DNA of 57,990 nucleotides from JBFLYN01 sp040756655. GTDB taxonomy: Bacteria; Bacillota; Sulfobacillia; UBA8153. The stretch is from contig JBFLYN010000019.1 in assembly GCA_040756655.1 (NCBI GenBank), forward strand, positions 1 through 57,990, given 5' to 3'. The position numbers were made by a program, and so were the translations under genes. Of this stretch, positions 30,793 through 38,656 are shown piece after piece (position 1 is the stretch's first letter; each line of letters starts with the position of its first letter). The notes below the pieces were generated by a model that did no database searches, was not told the DNA's origin, and was given only the letters and a program-made list of their open reading frames with translations.

Positions 30793-32116
30793 ACTAGACC
30801 ACGAGGGCGTGCTGAAAAGGGCTAGGGAAAAGAGCGTAGAGTTTGTGATGCTTCAGTTCACTGACATCCTGGGCACAGTCAAGAACGTGGCCATCCCGGC
30901 CAAGCAGCTTGAGGCAGCACTCCGTGGGGAGCTTATGTTCGATGGTTCATCCATTGAGGGGTTCGTCCGTATCGAGGAGTCGGATATGTATCTCCGCCCG
31001 GACCCGGGCACATTCGTGGTATTCCCCTGGACTAACCATTCTGGCGTCACCGCCCGTCTCATCTGCGACATTTTAAACCCGGGTGGCACACCCTTCGACG
31101 GGTGCCCGCGTCATGTGCTTAAACGGGCAATTTCCGAGGCGGCCCAAATGGGGTATACCATGATGGCTGGTCCGGAACCCGAGTTCTTCCTGTTTGCCAG
31201 GGATGAGCAGGGGCGTCCTACGACCAAGACCAACGATCAGGCTGGCTATTTCGACCTTGCGCCCATTGACCGCGGCGAAGAAGCCAGGCGCGATATGGTG
31301 CTGGCCCTCCAGCAGATGGACTTCGAGGTGGAGGCTGCTCACCACGAGGTTGCGCCGGGGCAACACGAGATAGATTTCCACTATGCCGACGCCCTGACCA
31401 CAGCCGACAATATCGCCACCTTCCGCTCGGTGGTCAGGACCATAGCGCTAAAGCACGGTCTCCATGCCACCTTCATGCCCAAGCCCATTTTCGGCATTCC
31501 AGGGTCGGGAATGCATACCCACCAGTCCCTTTACCGGGACGGGGAAAACGCCTTCTACGATCCGGCCGCCCCGTTTGAGCTCAGTTCCGACTGTATGAAG
31601 TACATCGCCGGCCTCATACACTATGTGCAGGAGTTCACCGCCATCACCAACCCGCTGGTCAACTCGTATAAGAGACTGGTGCCGGGCTATGAAGCACCCG
31701 TCTACGTGGCCTGGTCCCACCGGAACCGGAGCCCTCTCATACGGATCCCGGCAGCACGGGGTCATGGCACCCGGGTGGAGTTTCGGAGCCCGGACCCGGC
31801 GTGCAACCCGTACTTGGCCCTGGCGGTCATGCTCCGGTCAGGCCTAGAAGGGATCAAGCGCGACTTGGTACCGCCAGACCCGGTGGACCGGAACATCTAC
31901 AAGATGACTCCGCGGGAGCGGGCCCAGTTCAGCATAACCAGCCTGCCGGGTACTCTTGATGAAGCCCTGAACAACCTCGAACGCAGCGTCCTGATCCGGG
32001 AGACTCTAGGAGAGCACATCTTCCTCCGCTTCATCGAAGCCAAGCGGATCGAAGGAGACGTCTACCGAACCCAGGTCCATGCCTGGGAACTCGAGCAGTA
32101 CCTGGCAACTTACTAG
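30785..32116 (+). CDS. glnA: type I glutamine synthetase
   Basis: This 443-residue enzyme makes glutamine from glutamate, ammonia and ATP. Length fits GSI-alpha, the feedback-inhibited Bacillota form without adenylylation. Visible motifs are FDGSSIEGFVRIEESDMYL, the ATP/metal stretch MAGPEPEFFLF, HHEVAPGQHEIDFHYADAL, and MPKPIFGIPGSGMHTHQSL. NPLVNSYKRLVPGYEAPVY and NPYLALAVML follow. In family members an Arg near residue 62 (here RIEES) mediates feedback inhibition and GlnR signalling. It overlaps glnR and is under the same promoter. Confidence 0.97.
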   Translation: MARLDHEGVLKRAREKSVEFVMLQFTDILGTVKNVAIPAKQLEAALRGELMFDGSSIEGFVRIEESDMYLRPDPGTFVVFPWTNHSGVTARLICDILNPGGTPFDGCPRHVLKRAISEAAQMGYTMMAGPEPEFFLFARDEQGRPTTKTNDQAGYFDLAPIDRGEEARRDMVLALQQMDFEVEAAHHEVAPGQHEIDFHYADALTTADNIATFRSVVRTIALKHGLHATFMPKPIFGIPGSGMHTHQSLYRDGENAFYDPAAPFELSSDCMKYIAGLIHYVQEFTAITNPLVNSYKRLVPGYEAPVYVAWSHRNRSPLIRIPAARGHGTRVEFRSPDPACNPYLALAVMLRSGLEGIKRDLVPPDPVDRNIYKMTPRERAQFSITSLPGTLDEALNNLERSVLIRETLGEHIFLRFIEAKRIEGDVYRTQVHAWELEQYLATY

Positions 32117-32135
32117 GGGCCCCATCTGGCTCCCA

Positions 32136-32159
32136 GGGGGTGGCGACGGCGTCACCCCC
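32136..32159 (+). terminator. possible terminator after glnA
   Basis: GGGGGTG and CACCCCC arms enclose ten bases, 20 bases after the glnA stop. The following TTAGCCTT is a poor T-tract, so some read-through into the downstream metallopeptidase gene is likely. Confidence 0.45.
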
Positions 32160-32224
32160 TTAGCCTTGCCAGGAATCCCGGGTCCTTGCAGCGAATATGT
32201 TGGCGTGAGCTTCCCAGGGGGTTG

Positions 32225-33376
32225 GTGGAGAACATAAGACTGAGCCGGAAGCACCTGTCATGGGGCCTGTTGGCGATTGTCTGTGGTTTGCTGGCATGGA
32301 CGGCTTTTGAGGCAGTTTACGTGCTGCGCCTGCCGGCACTCACACCCGGTTCAGAAGCAGGCCGACGGGCGGTGGCCATGTGGAGCCAGGACCTGGAGTC
32401 CATCAAGGACTGGTTCACGGGAACCGGCCTTTCTCATTTTTCACGGCTAAAACGTCAAACGCTTGGATTCTTTGCGCCCGTTGTGGTATCGGAGCAGGTC
32501 TACCCCCAAGCGGTGCTGGTGACTGTCAAGCGCATAGGACCCACGGGGCTGCCGGTGCTGTCCGATCTCTATTTTGTCGATATAGACGGCGGCTACCGCC
32601 TGGACTCGGCATATGACATCAGGTCCCGGGATTTCCGCCGCCAGTCCGCCTACTGGGCTAACCGAGAAATCCTGGATGTGGGCTGGGCCGTGCTGTTTTT
32701 CCGGCCCGGCGAATTTGCCTTGGATGATGTGGCACTTTTTGCCGGGTCGCAGCACGCCTACTTCCTGGCAACCTGTGATCTGCTTGAACTCTATGCCCTG
32801 CGGCCGCTCAGGTATTACCTGTATGCGAACCCCTACGACATTGGGGCTCTCGGATACATCTACAGCTACGGTGTGGCGCTCCCCCACCGCGACGAGATCC
32901 ATGTCGTACCGAGGCAGTACACCGGTCCTCACGAGGAAACTCACGTCCTCACCCACCAGTTGGGACGGCCACCGGTGCTTTTCGTAGAAGGGCTGGCTGT
33001 TTACGTGGAGTCTGCCATCGGCCAACTGGACGTGCCCCGGCTGAAACCTATCAGTTCCCCGTCCACCTTCGATCCCATGCGCGCCCAAGCTGTCCTCTGG
33101 GATATCCCGTCCCGGCACCGCCGGGCCCTGAGCCATATCCAGACAGGCAGCAAGCTGTCCCAGTTAGTCAAAAGCTCGCGTGCCTCGCCGGCCACCTATG
33201 CATTGGGCGGCTCCTTCTTCGCCTACCTGGCCGAGCACTTTGGCCCGGGGCCCGTCAAGGAGTTCTACGCTTTGGCTAGCGGCGACGTAGACCAGGCTGC
33301 CCGCCAGGTGTTCAACATGGGGTTTACCGAACTCGAGAAGGAATGGCTGGACTGGCTGAGGGCGAATTTCGACTGA
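32225..33376 (+). CDS. membrane-anchored gluzincin metallopeptidase, unknown
   Basis: A 383-residue protein with one N-terminal membrane helix (WGLLAIVCGLLAWTAFEAV) and a large probably extracellular domain. The zinc motif HEETH is near residue 236, and GLAVYVESA 20-25 residues later supplies the Glu expected in gluzincins of the peptidase MA-like group. Start chosen at GTG 32225 behind CAGGGGG. I cannot assign a named family or substrate. It lies about 110 bases after glnA and may be partly cotranscribed, although a functional link is not evident. It could trim cell-wall-associated or spore proteins. Confidence 0.72.
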   Translation: MENIRLSRKHLSWGLLAIVCGLLAWTAFEAVYVLRLPALTPGSEAGRRAVAMWSQDLESIKDWFTGTGLSHFSRLKRQTLGFFAPVVVSEQVYPQAVLVTVKRIGPTGLPVLSDLYFVDIDGGYRLDSAYDIRSRDFRRQSAYWANREILDVGWAVLFFRPGEFALDDVALFAGSQHAYFLATCDLLELYALRPLRYYLYANPYDIGALGYIYSYGVALPHRDEIHVVPRQYTGPHEETHVLTHQLGRPPVLFVEGLAVYVESAIGQLDVPRLKPISSPSTFDPMRAQAVLWDIPSRHRRALSHIQTGSKLSQLVKSSRASPATYALGGSFFAYLAEHFGPGPVKEFYALASGDVDQAARQVFNMGFTELEKEWLDWLRANFD

Positions 33377-33585
33377 GAATGCCCGCCTTTGAAGCCGGCT
33401 CCTGGCTGCTGGTAGTCCTACTTACTGCCCTCGAACCAACCTGCCCCCCAACTTGCTGCCTGCACCGTTGAGTGCCAAGGGCCTCGGTCGTGGCTGGCAG
33501 GAAACCACCTGGCGTCGTCCCGTCCCACGTCGCGCCACCATGCTAGGGCGGTGATCTTGGTGCGGGAAGGGCGCGCCTCTCCTCC
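33377..33585. other. noncoding or decayed interval
   Basis: No gene is supported between the metallopeptidase and the efflux operon. Short frames on both strands have no ribosome site or family resemblance. Confidence 0.4.
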
Positions 33586-33613
33586 TTGGGCCAGTACCAT
33601 GCCCCGGTATAAG
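33586..33613 (+). promoter_or_regulatory. weak promoter candidate for the RND efflux operon
   Basis: TTGGGC (33586-33591) and TATAAG (33608-33613) are 16 bases apart, about 60 bases before the adaptor gene. Both hexamers are imperfect. Confidence 0.35.
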
Positions 33614-33670
33614 ATGACTGGCTCCGGTTGAAGCTGTCCTCACGACACGATGTTTCCCGGAGGATGAGCT

Positions 33671-34903
33671 ATGCGTGTATGTCGGAATCTCCCCTGCATT
33701 GCCCTGTTGGTCATTGGGCTGGTTCTAGCCAGTTGCACCCGGCCCGGCCCCCCTCCACCGCTGGTAGCCCAGGGTCTTAGTAGACCCGGGGAGCTTCAGC
33801 TGGCCAAGGCGGAGCGTGGCAGCATTGAGCGCACCATCACCCTGGCGGGCACGGTAGTGCCGGAGCTTACCATCATCGTGAGCGCAAGCCTGGCTGGACA
33901 AGTCGCCGCGGTCCACGTGGAACCGGGCCAGGCGGTGACTGCCGGGCAGAAGCTGGTCACCCTGGAAACAGGCGAACTCCAGGAACATGCACGGCAGGCG
34001 GAGGTTGCCTGGGAGGCCGCCCGGGCCCGCTACGCGCAGGTCCAGGGAGCCATGGATCGTTGGGCCCGCCTCGGTGAACTGCAAGTCGCCGCTTCCTCTC
34101 TGGTGAACTGGGCGACGGAAGCACAAGGGCGTGTTAGTACCCTACCGGCGATGTACGTCCCGGCGTTCTCGGAACTGGCAACCCAGCAGGTCCAGCTGGC
34201 CCACATGCTCCAGGAGGCCGTGATGTCACTTGCCAGTGAGGCATCAGCGGCTTCAGGTGAGGCGCTTGAGGCTGCAGCAGCCGCTTGCCGCCAGGCAGAG
34301 GCCGCGTACCAGGCCGCAATGCTCCTTCTTTCGGGCGCGGTGATCACTGCACCGGCGGCAGGCACCGTCAGCGCCGTCCAGGTGGCCCCGGCGTCCGTGG
34401 TCGCTCCCGGGCAGCCCCTGCTTTCGCTGGTAGACGAAGCTTCGCTGCTGGTAGAAGTTCCCATTCCCCAACACGAGCTGGACCGCACCCGTCCAGGTAC
34501 AAGGGTATGGCTGAGTTTCCGAACTGGCCCCTCCATAGAAGCCGTCGTCACTAGCCTGTCACCGGTAGCCGACATACGCACCCGCGCGTTTTCCGCCCGG
34601 GTCAGGTCCAGCGAACCATGGCCCGCCACGTGGCGCGCAGGCTTGCTGGTCGAGGCGAAGTTCATCACCGAGCGCGTGGACGGGGTGATCATACCTAGCC
34701 AGTCAGTGGTGACACTGCAGGGCCAGTCTACTGTGTACGTGTGGCAGAACGGGGCAATCCAAGCCCGGCCGGTAGTCTTGGGGTTGGCCGGAGCTGGAGC
34801 CGTGGAGATCCGCCAGGGACTAAGCGAGGGCGAGCAAGTGGTGGTCGGGGCCCGGGAGATCAGGCGCTTCCAGGTGATACGGCCCGGGGCGAGGACTCCA
34901 TGA
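33671..34903 (+). CDS. RND efflux periplasmic-adaptor-type lipoprotein
   Basis: A 410-residue membrane fusion protein (HlyD/AcrA type). The signal peptide ends in a lipobox, LVLASCTRPG, so Cys 22 would be lipidated. The N-terminal lipoyl half (LAGQVAAVHVEPGQAVTAGQ) precedes a helical hairpin rich in Ala/Gln/Glu (about residues 105-215). The second lipoyl half (GTVSAVQVAPASVVAPGQ) and the beta-barrel domain follow. ATG 33671 has GGAGG ahead of it. The stop overlaps the start of the RND gene by four bases, so the two proteins form one pump. Confidence 0.92.
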   Translation: MRVCRNLPCIALLVIGLVLASCTRPGPPPPLVAQGLSRPGELQLAKAERGSIERTITLAGTVVPELTIIVSASLAGQVAAVHVEPGQAVTAGQKLVTLETGELQEHARQAEVAWEAARARYAQVQGAMDRWARLGELQVAASSLVNWATEAQGRVSTLPAMYVPAFSELATQQVQLAHMLQEAVMSLASEASAASGEALEAAAAACRQAEAAYQAAMLLLSGAVITAPAAGTVSAVQVAPASVVAPGQPLLSLVDEASLLVEVPIPQHELDRTRPGTRVWLSFRTGPSIEAVVTSLSPVADIRTRAFSARVRSSEPWPATWRAGLLVEAKFITERVDGVIIPSQSVVTLQGQSTVYVWQNGAIQARPVVLGLAGAGAVEIRQGLSEGEQVVVGAREIRRFQVIRPGARTP

Positions 34904-37900
34904 GCCTGCCGCGGCTTGCCACTAAAAGGCCTGTGACCACCCTGATGTGCGCTCTAGCCATGGTGTTTCTGGGGATCATGGCTCTCAACAAGATCCCGGT
35001 GGACTTGCTACCCGAGATCACCTTTCCGGTAATGGCCGTCACCACCCAGTACAGCGGTGCCGCCCCCGAGGAGATCGAGGCCCTGGTCACCCGCCCCCTA
35101 GAAGAGGTGGTGGGGCTGGTGGCCAACGTCCGGCGCATCAGTTCTGAGTCGACGGAAGGGTCCTCGGTGATAGTAGCCGAGTTCAACTGGGGCACCAACA
35201 TGGACGCGGCGGCCAACGATGTACGGGACGCACTGGAACTCGTCAAGCGCCAGCTGCCCCCCGATGCTGGACAACCACAGGTCTTCAAAGCAGACCCTTC
35301 CATGTTGCCGTTGATGCAGCTGGTGTTGTTTGGGGAACATGACCCCCAGGATTTGACCTGGGCCGCAGAGAGGCTGCGTGACCGCCTGGAGCGGGTAGAA
35401 GGCGTGGCGGCGGTGCGCATAGCCGGCGGGGTCCAGGAAGAGGTGGTGGTAGAAGCCGATCCCCTGGCCCTACAGGCCCGGGGGCTCACTTTCGCCCACC
35501 TGGTTGGCGCCCTTCGTTCCACCAATACTAGCCTGCCCGCAGGGCTGATCGATCACGGCCAGGCCCGGCAGGCAGTGCGGGTGTCCGGCGCCTACGGCTC
35601 CTTGGCAGACATTGAGGCCACTCTCGTGATGACGCACTGGGGCCCGGTCACCGTGGGCGAAGTAGCCTCGGTTTCCAAGCAGCAACTGCTGCCGGCTACG
35701 GTGACCCGGGTCAACGGCGTGCCGGGAGTATCGCTGCTGGTTCAACGCCAGTCAGGGGGTAACACCGTGCTGGTGGCAAGGCGACTCCGCGGCCAGCTCA
35801 AGTCGGCACTGGCCGAACTTCCACCGGGTATACAGGTCCAGGTGGCCATGGACCAGTCGGAATTCGTCACCAGTGCCATTCAGAACGTGGCCCGCAACGC
35901 AGCCACCGGCGCGGTGCTGGCCGCCCTGACTCTCTTCTTCTTCCTGAGGGACCTACCCACCGTCCTCACCATCGCTACTGCCATCCCGGTCTCGGTGGTA
36001 GCCACCTTCACGGTTATGTACTTTGCCGGGCTCACCCTTAACTTGATGTCCCTGGGCGGCCTGGCTCTGGGCACAGGAATGCTGGTAGACAACGCCATAG
36101 TCGTGCTGGAGAACATCTTCCGGCACCGTAGCCTCGGTTTACCGTCCTCAGCTGCAGCCGTATCCGGCGCTGAAGAGGTAAGCGGGCCCATCCTGGCCAG
36201 CACTTTGACGACGCTGGTGGTGTTTGTGCCTGTGCTGTTTATACCCGGGCTGGCATCCCAGCTGTTCCGGGACCTGGCCCTTACCGTCTCCATCGCATTG
36301 GTGGCATCGCTGGTGGTGTCGGTGACCATGGTGCCGGTGGCCGCAGGGTTTCTGCTTGGTCGTACTACTGCCCGGGGCGTAGAGGTCGGCAGTTTCTCGC
36401 CTTACCAAAGGTGGCTGGAATCCGCCCCATCCCGCCGCAACTTGGCGTTACTGGTGGTCGTGGGGGGCCTGGCCACGGGCGGTGGGTTGTTCTACCTGGT
36501 GGAAAGCGAGTTTCTGCCGGTGATCGATCGCAAAGAGCTCAACATCGACCTTAGGCTCCCGGCAGGTTCGCTTCTGGAACACACTGATGCCTACCTCCAG
36601 GCCATGGAGGAAGTAGTCTTGCAGCGGCCCGGCACCGGGCTGGTGCTGGCGACGGCAGGAACAACCGCGGCCGGGTTTGACCTGGCCGGGACCGGCGGAA
36701 GCACCCACCTGGGTCGAATCTTCGTGCGGCTCCATGGCGGAGCCGGCACACACCAGGCCATTGACAATCTGGAAAGGACCTTTGCACAGACGGGTCTGGA
36801 CGTCTCCGTCACCGCCGCACCGGGGATCGCGGGCCAGGAGCGAGCCTTCGGGTCGCCCATCGAGGTGGCCGTCCACGGGCCAGACCTGCTCACCCTGGCC
36901 CGCCTGGCAGAGACGGTGGTGGGTCATCTATCCACCGTTGCGGGCCTCCACCGAGTTACTTCCAGCCTGGAACTGGCATCTCCCGAGGCCCGGCTGGTAG
37001 TCTTTCAGCCCGGGGCCGGCGCGCATCTGCTGTCCACCGTCTACATTGCCTCCGTGGTGCGCACAGCCCTTCACGGAGAGATAGCCACCCGCTACCAGGA
37101 CGGGGAGAGGAACCTGGATGTGCGGGTGGTATCCGGGGCTGGCCGGCAGGAACTGGGCGCCCTTATGACCCTACCGGTGCTCTCTCCCTCGGGACACAGC
37201 GCCTTCTTGGGGGACGTGGCAGTGTTGGAGGAAGGGACTGGACCGTCGGCCATTCTCAGGCGCGGGCACGGCCGGGTGGCAGTGGTCCAGGGACAGCTGA
37301 AAGGCAGGAAATTGGGACCCGTTACCGCAGACGTCAGGCGGGCCTTGGCCGGCCTGGACCTGCCGCCCGGCTACGAGGTCACCATCGGTGGGGAATCCCG
37401 GGAACTGGCAGAAGCCTTTTCGTCACTGTGGACGGCGCTGGGAATAGCAGCGGTCCTGATCTACCTGGCGCTCTCTTCCCATTTTGAATCCCTCACCCAG
37501 CCCCTGGTGATCATGGTGTCAGTCCCCCTGGCCTTTGCCGGGGCACTCCTGGCCCTCCTGGTGACCGGACATGCCTTGTCAGTGCCTTCACTCATTGGAG
37601 TAGTAGCCTTGTCCGGGATCGTAGTTAACAACGGTATCGTCCTGATGGACTACATCAACGGGCAGCGCCGGGCGGGGATCAGCGCCGTTCTGGCGGTGCA
37701 GGCCGCATCGTCGGTGAGGCTACGACCGATTCTCATGACCACCACCACTACGGTGCTTGGCCTATTGCCGTTGGCCATGGGTCTAGGTAGCGGGGCTGAA
37801 CTCCAAGCACCACTGGCCGTGGCCATGGTGGGCGGTCTTTTGCTGGCCACGGCTCTCACCCTCTTGGTGGTCCCCCCACTATACCTGCTCTTGGACCGTC

Positions 37901-37923
37901 CGGAGAGGGTACGGGAGTCTTGA
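34900..37923 (+). CDS. RND multidrug/solute efflux transporter (HAE1 type)
   Basis: A 1007-residue inner-membrane RND transporter. The layout is duplicated: helix 1 (about residues 10-30), a porter loop, helices 2-6 from about 325, helix 7 near 520, a second porter loop, and helices 8-12 at the C-terminus. Characteristic text includes FPVMAVTTQYSGAAPEEIEA, IPVSVVATFTVMYFAGLTLN and the proton-relay region GLALGTGMLVDNAIVVLENI with Asp and Asn residues. Start at ATG 34900, overlapping the adaptor stop. No outer-membrane factor is encoded nearby, as expected for a single-membrane cell or for a TolC elsewhere in a diderm. Substrate unknown. Confidence 0.93.
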   Translation: MSLPRLATKRPVTTLMCALAMVFLGIMALNKIPVDLLPEITFPVMAVTTQYSGAAPEEIEALVTRPLEEVVGLVANVRRISSESTEGSSVIVAEFNWGTNMDAAANDVRDALELVKRQLPPDAGQPQVFKADPSMLPLMQLVLFGEHDPQDLTWAAERLRDRLERVEGVAAVRIAGGVQEEVVVEADPLALQARGLTFAHLVGALRSTNTSLPAGLIDHGQARQAVRVSGAYGSLADIEATLVMTHWGPVTVGEVASVSKQQLLPATVTRVNGVPGVSLLVQRQSGGNTVLVARRLRGQLKSALAELPPGIQVQVAMDQSEFVTSAIQNVARNAATGAVLAALTLFFFLRDLPTVLTIATAIPVSVVATFTVMYFAGLTLNLMSLGGLALGTGMLVDNAIVVLENIFRHRSLGLPSSAAAVSGAEEVSGPILASTLTTLVVFVPVLFIPGLASQLFRDLALTVSIALVASLVVSVTMVPVAAGFLLGRTTARGVEVGSFSPYQRWLESAPSRRNLALLVVVGGLATGGGLFYLVESEFLPVIDRKELNIDLRLPAGSLLEHTDAYLQAMEEVVLQRPGTGLVLATAGTTAAGFDLAGTGGSTHLGRIFVRLHGGAGTHQAIDNLERTFAQTGLDVSVTAAPGIAGQERAFGSPIEVAVHGPDLLTLARLAETVVGHLSTVAGLHRVTSSLELASPEARLVVFQPGAGAHLLSTVYIASVVRTALHGEIATRYQDGERNLDVRVVSGAGRQELGALMTLPVLSPSGHSAFLGDVAVLEEGTGPSAILRRGHGRVAVVQGQLKGRKLGPVTADVRRALAGLDLPPGYEVTIGGESRELAEAFSSLWTALGIAAVLIYLALSSHFESLTQPLVIMVSVPLAFAGALLALLVTGHALSVPSLIGVVALSGIVVNNGIVLMDYINGQRRAGISAVLAVQAASSVRLRPILMTTTTTVLGLLPLAMGLGSGAELQAPLAVAMVGGLLLATALTLLVVPPLYLLLDRPERVRES

Positions 37924-37961
37924 TAGGCCCAGAAGAAGGGAGGCGTTCCCAGTTGGTTTCC

Positions 37962-38650
37962 ATGGCAACTTACGGCCTTATTGCTTTCCGGCTCATCACC
38001 ATCATGGCCCTGGCTCTGGCGATCACCCTGCTCATCATGGGTAAGCGTCCCATTGGAGAGCTGCCGGTCTTCGACTTTCTTACCATCGTGGTCATGGGTG
38101 CAGTGGTAGGAGCCGACATCGCCGACCCGAACATCGAACACCTGCCCACGGCCTTTACCGTGGTGACCTTGGGGTTTCTGCAGCTGGGAGTGAGCCGGGC
38201 CACCCTGGCCTGAAGGAGGGCGGGCAAGTGGACCACTTTTGAACCCGCGGTGGTGATCCAAAACGGGACACTGCGTCCCCGGGCCATGAGGAGAATCGCT
38301 CATTCCCTGGATGAGGTCTTGATGTGTTCGACCTCAACGAGGTCGAGTATACGGTAGTCGGTAGTGGAATCCAACGGCAAGCTGTTACTGCCAAAAAAGG
38401 CAGACCACAGGCCCGTGACTCCTCATGACTTGCGACTCCCGGCCTCCAGCGCTGGTTTGCCCCGAGCTCTTATTGTCGAGGGCAAGCTTCGCGCTGAGAA
38501 ACTGGAAACAGCAGGCCTAACCCGGGAGTCACTCTTTTAGGCCCTGCAACAACAGGGATACCAGTCACCGCGGCAGGTGTTCTACGCCGCGGTCAACGCC
38601 CGGGGCGAGCTGTATGTCGCCCCTTACGATCCCGGCACCCCTCCCGTTCA
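37962..38650 (+). pseudogene. DUF421/YetF-like membrane protein, multiply disrupted
   Basis: The remains of a DUF421-family gene. Residues 1-84 (GLIAFRLITIMALALAITLL; PIGELPVFDFLTIVVMGAVV) are intact and end at a TGA at 38211. The same frame then continues with PAVVIQNGTLRPRAMRRIAH and LDEVL. A frame change near 38320 gives VFDLNEVEYTVVGSG, another near 38430 gives LPRALIVEGKLRAEKLETAG, and a TAG lies at 38538-38540. The end reads FYAAVNARGELYVAPYDPG. These pieces are in the normal family order, so the gene is dead. It starts just after the RND gene and was probably cotranscribed with it. Confidence 0.85.
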
Positions 38651-38656
38651 CTTGCG

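Noticed and set aside
33418..33643. Two short minus-strand proteins before the efflux operon
   Set aside because: They overlap each other in different frames with no ribosome site or recognisable sequence.
34741..34899. An N-terminal extension of the RND transporter
   Set aside because: It overlaps the adaptor gene in another frame. The normal start MSLPRLATKRPV at 34900 overlaps the adaptor stop by four bases.
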